Shown here: piece by piece, positions 43,723 to 46,601 of the stretch
Layout: every line of letters starts with the position of its first letter
Position numbering within the stretch: position 1 is the stretch's first letter
Assembly (NCBI GenBank): GCA_023664735.1
Contig: JAMPFB010000012.1
Span: 1-46,601 of the forward strand
Length of the DNA: 46,601 nt
Direction: 5' to 3'
Origin: Robinsoniella sp.
Lineage (GTDB): Bacteria; Bacillota; Clostridia; Lachnospirales; Lachnospiraceae
Program-made: the position numbers and the translations under genes
The notes under the pieces: generated by a model
What the model saw: only the letters and a program-made list of their open reading frames with translations
Database searches by the model: none
What the model was told of the DNA's origin: nothing

Positions 43723-46383
43723 ATGATGAACTTCAAAGGAAATAAACGAAACATGGTGCTTCCGACAATACTGGTATTGGGACTTATGGCGTTTTTACTG
43801 GCAGGAACTTCCTTTTTTAGAAAATCTCTGGAAGAGCAGATTTTTGTAGAACGTACTACACAGTTAATAGAAATTACGGCACAGGTACGAGTCAATCTGA
43901 GCAATGCTTTGGACACTCATTGGAACTATCTCACTGCCGCTGTCAATGCTTTGGAGGCAGGAACCTTTGCCGACGGGGATGATGTGACGGCATATGTTGA
44001 GGGGCTGGAGCAATTGCTGGTAACAGACAGCTACAGTTCCGACCTTATGCTGCTGGACAGTCAGGGCAACTGCTGGGATGCGGAAGGAAGGCATGGCGTC
44101 TGGTCTGATTTGGATTTGGTGTCTGACGGGAAAGCGCGCTGCAGCTTCATCTCTGACAGCTATATCACCCAGAGCAGCTGCTGGATTTTTGTGCAGAAGC
44201 TGGAAACACCGTTAGAGACGGGAGATGGGATTACCTTTACCCACGCTGTTTTGATGAAGGATATCTATACGATGACACAGTATTATAACAGCGCTGCTTA
44301 TGGTGGACATAATGAAACATATATTTTGAAAAGTAACGGCACTCGGATGCATGACAACATTTCCGATGAACATACGATTCAGGCATATAATGTACTTAAG
44401 GTGCTGGAAGAAATGGAGGATCAGCAGTATCGTGATATACGTGTTGCGTTAGCGGAAAATGAAACAATCAGCACAAACTTTCAGTTGGATGGGCGGGAAT
44501 ATTACTACTGCATCACATCTATGGAGGAGTATGATACTTTACTGCTGTTTCTGATTCCGGCGGATTTTGTGGCTTCCGGAACGGTTGGCATGGTGAACAC
44601 GGTGGTGCGCACGCTGCTGATATTGGCAGTGGTCGTTCTGGTACTGGTAGTTTTGACTTCGGTGGCTGTTTTACGGCAGCAAAACAGTGTCCGGCTATAT
44701 CGTCAGGAACAGGAAAACCTGCACCAGCAGGAAGCACTGAATCAACAATTGGAAGAGTATAACATAATGCTTACCCAGTCTAAAGAATCAGCGGAACAGG
44801 CATTTCAGATTGCTGAGGAGGCGAATCGTGCCAAAAGTTCTTTTTTGTCGAATATGAGCCACGATATCCGCACGCCGATGAATGCGATTATAGGGTTTGC
44901 AGCACTGTTGGCACGTGATGCGGAAAATCCGGACAAGGTGAGAGAGTATACGAAAAAAATCACTTCCTCCAGCCAGCATCTCTTAGGTCTGATTAATGAC
45001 ATTTTGGATATCAGTAAAATCGAGGCTGGCAAGACAACGTTGAATTTGTCAGATGAAAGCATAGTGGAGCTGATTGAAAACATTGACAGTATTATCCGCC
45101 CGCAGATGAAAGCGAAGGGACATCATTTTGAAGTTTACAGCAAGGATTTAAAACATGAGTATGTGGTGATGGATAAGCTGCGCCTGAACCAGATTCTATT
45201 AAACCTGCTGTCTAATGCAGTGAAATATACGCCGGAAGGCGGTCATATTGAGCTGACTGTGCAGGAGCTGCCGCAACAAACCAGACAGCTTGCCAGCTAC
45301 CGTTTTATCGTGGCAGACAATGGTTACGGCATGAGCGAAGAGTATCAGCAAAACCTTTTTCAAGCTTTTACAAGGGAGGAGGACAGCATAACCAATAAGA
45401 TCCAGGGAACAGGCCTTGGTATGGCGATTACAAAGAACCTGCTGGATTTGATGGGTGGAATGATCTCGGTGAAGAGCAAAAAAGGCGAAGGTTCTACTTT
45501 TACCGTGGATTTAAAACTACATATTAGTGAACAGAATATAGATCAGAATTTTTGGAGAAACAACGGTATTACCAGACTTCTGGCAGTGGATGACGAGGAG
45601 GTCATCTGCCAGAATATTCAGTTGACGATGGAGGGAACAGGCGTTGCGGTGGACTATGCTTTAGACGGCCGGAGCGCAGTGGATATGGTGAAGAAATCTG
45701 ATGAGGACGGGCAGTTGTATGATATCGTCCTGCTAGACTGGAAGATGCCCGGCATGGACGGCGTGGAGACTGCACGCCGTATTCGGGAGATCGTACCAAA
45801 AACGATTCCTATTTTGATTTTAACCAGTTACGACTGGCCGGAGGTAGAAGAGGAGGGCAGGGCAGCCGGTGTGGACGCCTTTCTTCCTAAGCCGTTTTTT
45901 ATTACCAGCTTCCGGCAGAAGGTAGATGGGCTTCTAAACGGTGAGGTGCAGGCTGCTGCGGCAGAGGAATCCGACGAAAAACAGAGTATTCTCCATGGAA
46001 TGCACATTCTGGCAGCAGAGGATAACGAGATAAATGCAGAAATTCTCAAGGAAATACTGAGTATCGTAGGCGCTACCTGTCAGATTTGCGAAAACGGGCA
46101 GCTTGTAGTCGAAGAATTTGAGCAATCAAAGCCCGGACAATATCAGATTATTTTGATGGATGTACAGATGCCTGTCATGAACGGATATGAGGCAACAAAA
46201 GCAATCCGAAAGCTGGCTCATCCGCTGGCAAAGAAGATTCCTATTATTGCTATGACGGCAAATGCGTTTAGCGAGGATGTGCGGGATGCATTGGAAGCCG
46301 GGATGAATGCGCATGTGGCAAAACCAGTGGATATGGCTGTATTGGAGCAGACGGTTAGAGAAGTGCTGGAGGATAGAGGGTAA
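43723..46383 (+). CDS. Hybrid sensor histidine kinase with two receiver domains
   Basis: The 886-aa protein has TM1 at about residues 12-31 and an extracellular sensor of about 255 residues that looks like a Cache fold. TM2 (about 293-315) and a coiled coil (about 318-370) follow. The kinase core has HisKA with H380 (NMSHDIRTPMNA) and HATPase_c with N, G1 and G2 boxes (NLLSNAVKYTPEGG, VADNGYGMS, GTGLGMAI). Receiver 1 has acceptor D672 (LLDWKMPGMDG) and receiver 2 has D813 (LMDVQMPVMNG). Both receivers keep their acidic residues (VDDEE, AEDNE) and Lys. No HPt or DNA-binding output domain is present, so phosphate must pass to a separate protein outside this window or be used for kinase control. 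It probably reads the state of the lipoprotein encoded just upstream. Confidence 0.93.
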   Translation: MMNFKGNKRNMVLPTILVLGLMAFLLAGTSFFRKSLEEQIFVERTTQLIEITAQVRVNLSNALDTHWNYLTAAVNALEAGTFADGDDVTAYVEGLEQLLVTDSYSSDLMLLDSQGNCWDAEGRHGVWSDLDLVSDGKARCSFISDSYITQSSCWIFVQKLETPLETGDGITFTHAVLMKDIYTMTQYYNSAAYGGHNETYILKSNGTRMHDNISDEHTIQAYNVLKVLEEMEDQQYRDIRVALAENETISTNFQLDGREYYYCITSMEEYDTLLLFLIPADFVASGTVGMVNTVVRTLLILAVVVLVLVVLTSVAVLRQQNSVRLYRQEQENLHQQEALNQQLEEYNIMLTQSKESAEQAFQIAEEANRAKSSFLSNMSHDIRTPMNAIIGFAALLARDAENPDKVREYTKKITSSSQHLLGLINDILDISKIEAGKTTLNLSDESIVELIENIDSIIRPQMKAKGHHFEVYSKDLKHEYVVMDKLRLNQILLNLLSNAVKYTPEGGHIELTVQELPQQTRQLASYRFIVADNGYGMSEEYQQNLFQAFTREEDSITNKIQGTGLGMAITKNLLDLMGGMISVKSKKGEGSTFTVDLKLHISEQNIDQNFWRNNGITRLLAVDDEEVICQNIQLTMEGTGVAVDYALDGRSAVDMVKKSDEDGQLYDIVLLDWKMPGMDGVETARRIREIVPKTIPILILTSYDWPEVEEEGRAAGVDAFLPKPFFITSFRQKVDGLLNGEVQAAAAEESDEKQSILHGMHILAAEDNEINAEILKEILSIVGATCQICENGQLVVEEFEQSKPGQYQIILMDVQMPVMNGYEATKAIRKLAHPLAKKIPIIAMTANAFSEDVRDALEAGMNAHVAKPVDMAVLEQTVREVLEDRG

Positions 46384-46384
46384 C

Positions 46385-46408
46385 GGCTAAGCTGGACGCA
46401 ACAGAGGG
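46385..46408. repeat. Right copy of the 23/24-bp inverted repeat shared with 1-23
   Basis: It begins one base after the histidine kinase stop codon. The segment 46394-46408 is the exact reverse complement of 1-15, and the following eight bases match after a one-base insertion. It lies immediately before the palindromic element at 46421. Confidence 0.7.
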
Positions 46409-46420
46409 AGGAGAGTGGAT

Positions 46421-46601
46421 TGGCTTTTCGTGTTTTTGATGGCGCTTTTCCTAAACAGCCTTGGAAGGCTACGGATGCCGAACGGGTCGTCATATAGCGC
46501 CCTCCATGGCGCAATATGACTAAAATTGCCGTCCATGGCAATTTTTCCCTAGGTACCGAAAAGGCTGTTAAGGAAAAGCGCCATCAAAAACAAGAAAGCC
46601 A
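46421..46601. mobile_element. 181-bp palindromic MITE-like element with 42-bp terminal inverted repeats
   Basis: The left arm (46421-46462) and right arm (46561-46601) are reverse complements over about 41-42 bases, with one short indel region and a mismatch. Inside are two hairpins. Stem A is GTCATAT-A-GCGCC at 46489-46501 with its complement at 46508-46520. Stem B is AAAATTGCC at 46522-46530 with GGCAATTTT at 46537-46545. Their six-base loops, CTCCAT and GTCCAT, are nearly the same. No ORF is inside. The shape is that of a non-autonomous mobile repeat or a structured RNA/cruciform. Target-site duplications cannot be checked because the window ends at the right arm. Confidence 0.7.

Noticed and set aside
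1-46601. CRISPR arrays, tRNA/rRNA genes, insertion sequences with transposases.
   Set aside because: No regularly spaced repeats, cloverleaf tRNA signature, rRNA segment or transposase/integrase ORF was seen on either strand.

Overview
The window reads as a chromosome segment from an anaerobic, spore-former-type Firmicute, most likely a Lachnospiraceae (Clostridium cluster XIVa) species. The evidence is a Gram-positive PolC, a full spoIIIAA-AH operon, spoIVB next to spo0A, Asp23, RqcH, the nusB-xseAB-ispA-dxs-tlyA-nadK-argR-recN order, and AG-rich codon use with AGA/AGG arginines. The family assignment is inferred from gene order and protein style, not from a search. Almost every gene is on the + strand.

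Layout. (1) 1-1663: an unrecognised 354-aa gene with a 47-codon leader ORF behind a possible sigma-D (flagellar-type) promoter. (2) 1664-7229: ispG and polC from a clear sigma-A promoter. (3) 7404-8654: a monocistronic secreted fibronectin-III-like protein with its own promoter and terminator. (4) 9045-14253: the complete spoIIIA channel operon, with a sigma-E-like promoter candidate. (5) 14307-18454: deoB, prfC and a membrane-anchored transglutaminase-like protein. (6) 18518-27496: asp23, nusB, xseA, xseB, ispA, dxs, tlyA, nadK, argR and recN, apparently one long transcription unit closed by a strong hairpin. (7) 27624-29472: spoIVB, then a spo0A gene that has lost most of its receiver domain. 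(8) 29567-32919: glgA and rqcH. (9) 33132-38198: yicC, gmk, rpoZ, rimO, pgsA and cinA. (10) 38233-41799: a zinc-ribbon membrane protein and a secreted papain-like protease. (11) 41879-46383: a lipoprotein joining a solute-binding domain to a 5'-nucleotidase-C-like domain, followed by a hybrid histidine kinase. (12) 46421-46601: a 181-bp palindromic, MITE-like element. A 23/24-bp imperfect inverted repeat lies at the two ends of the window (1-23 and 46385-46408).

The genes mostly do housekeeping: isoprenoid precursor synthesis (ispG, dxs, ispA), replication and repair (polC, xseAB, recN), translation quality control (prfC, rqcH, rimO) and the mother-cell/forespore channel of sporulation. The most notable observation is that the sporulation master regulator is an in-frame short form. 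It has a perfect-looking DNA-binding domain, but residue 10 of the acidic pair is Lys and the phospho-acceptor part of the receiver is absent, while SpoIVB and SpoIIIA look intact. The second is the accessory two-gene sensory module at the right end, whose codon use differs from the core and which sits between two repeat structures.
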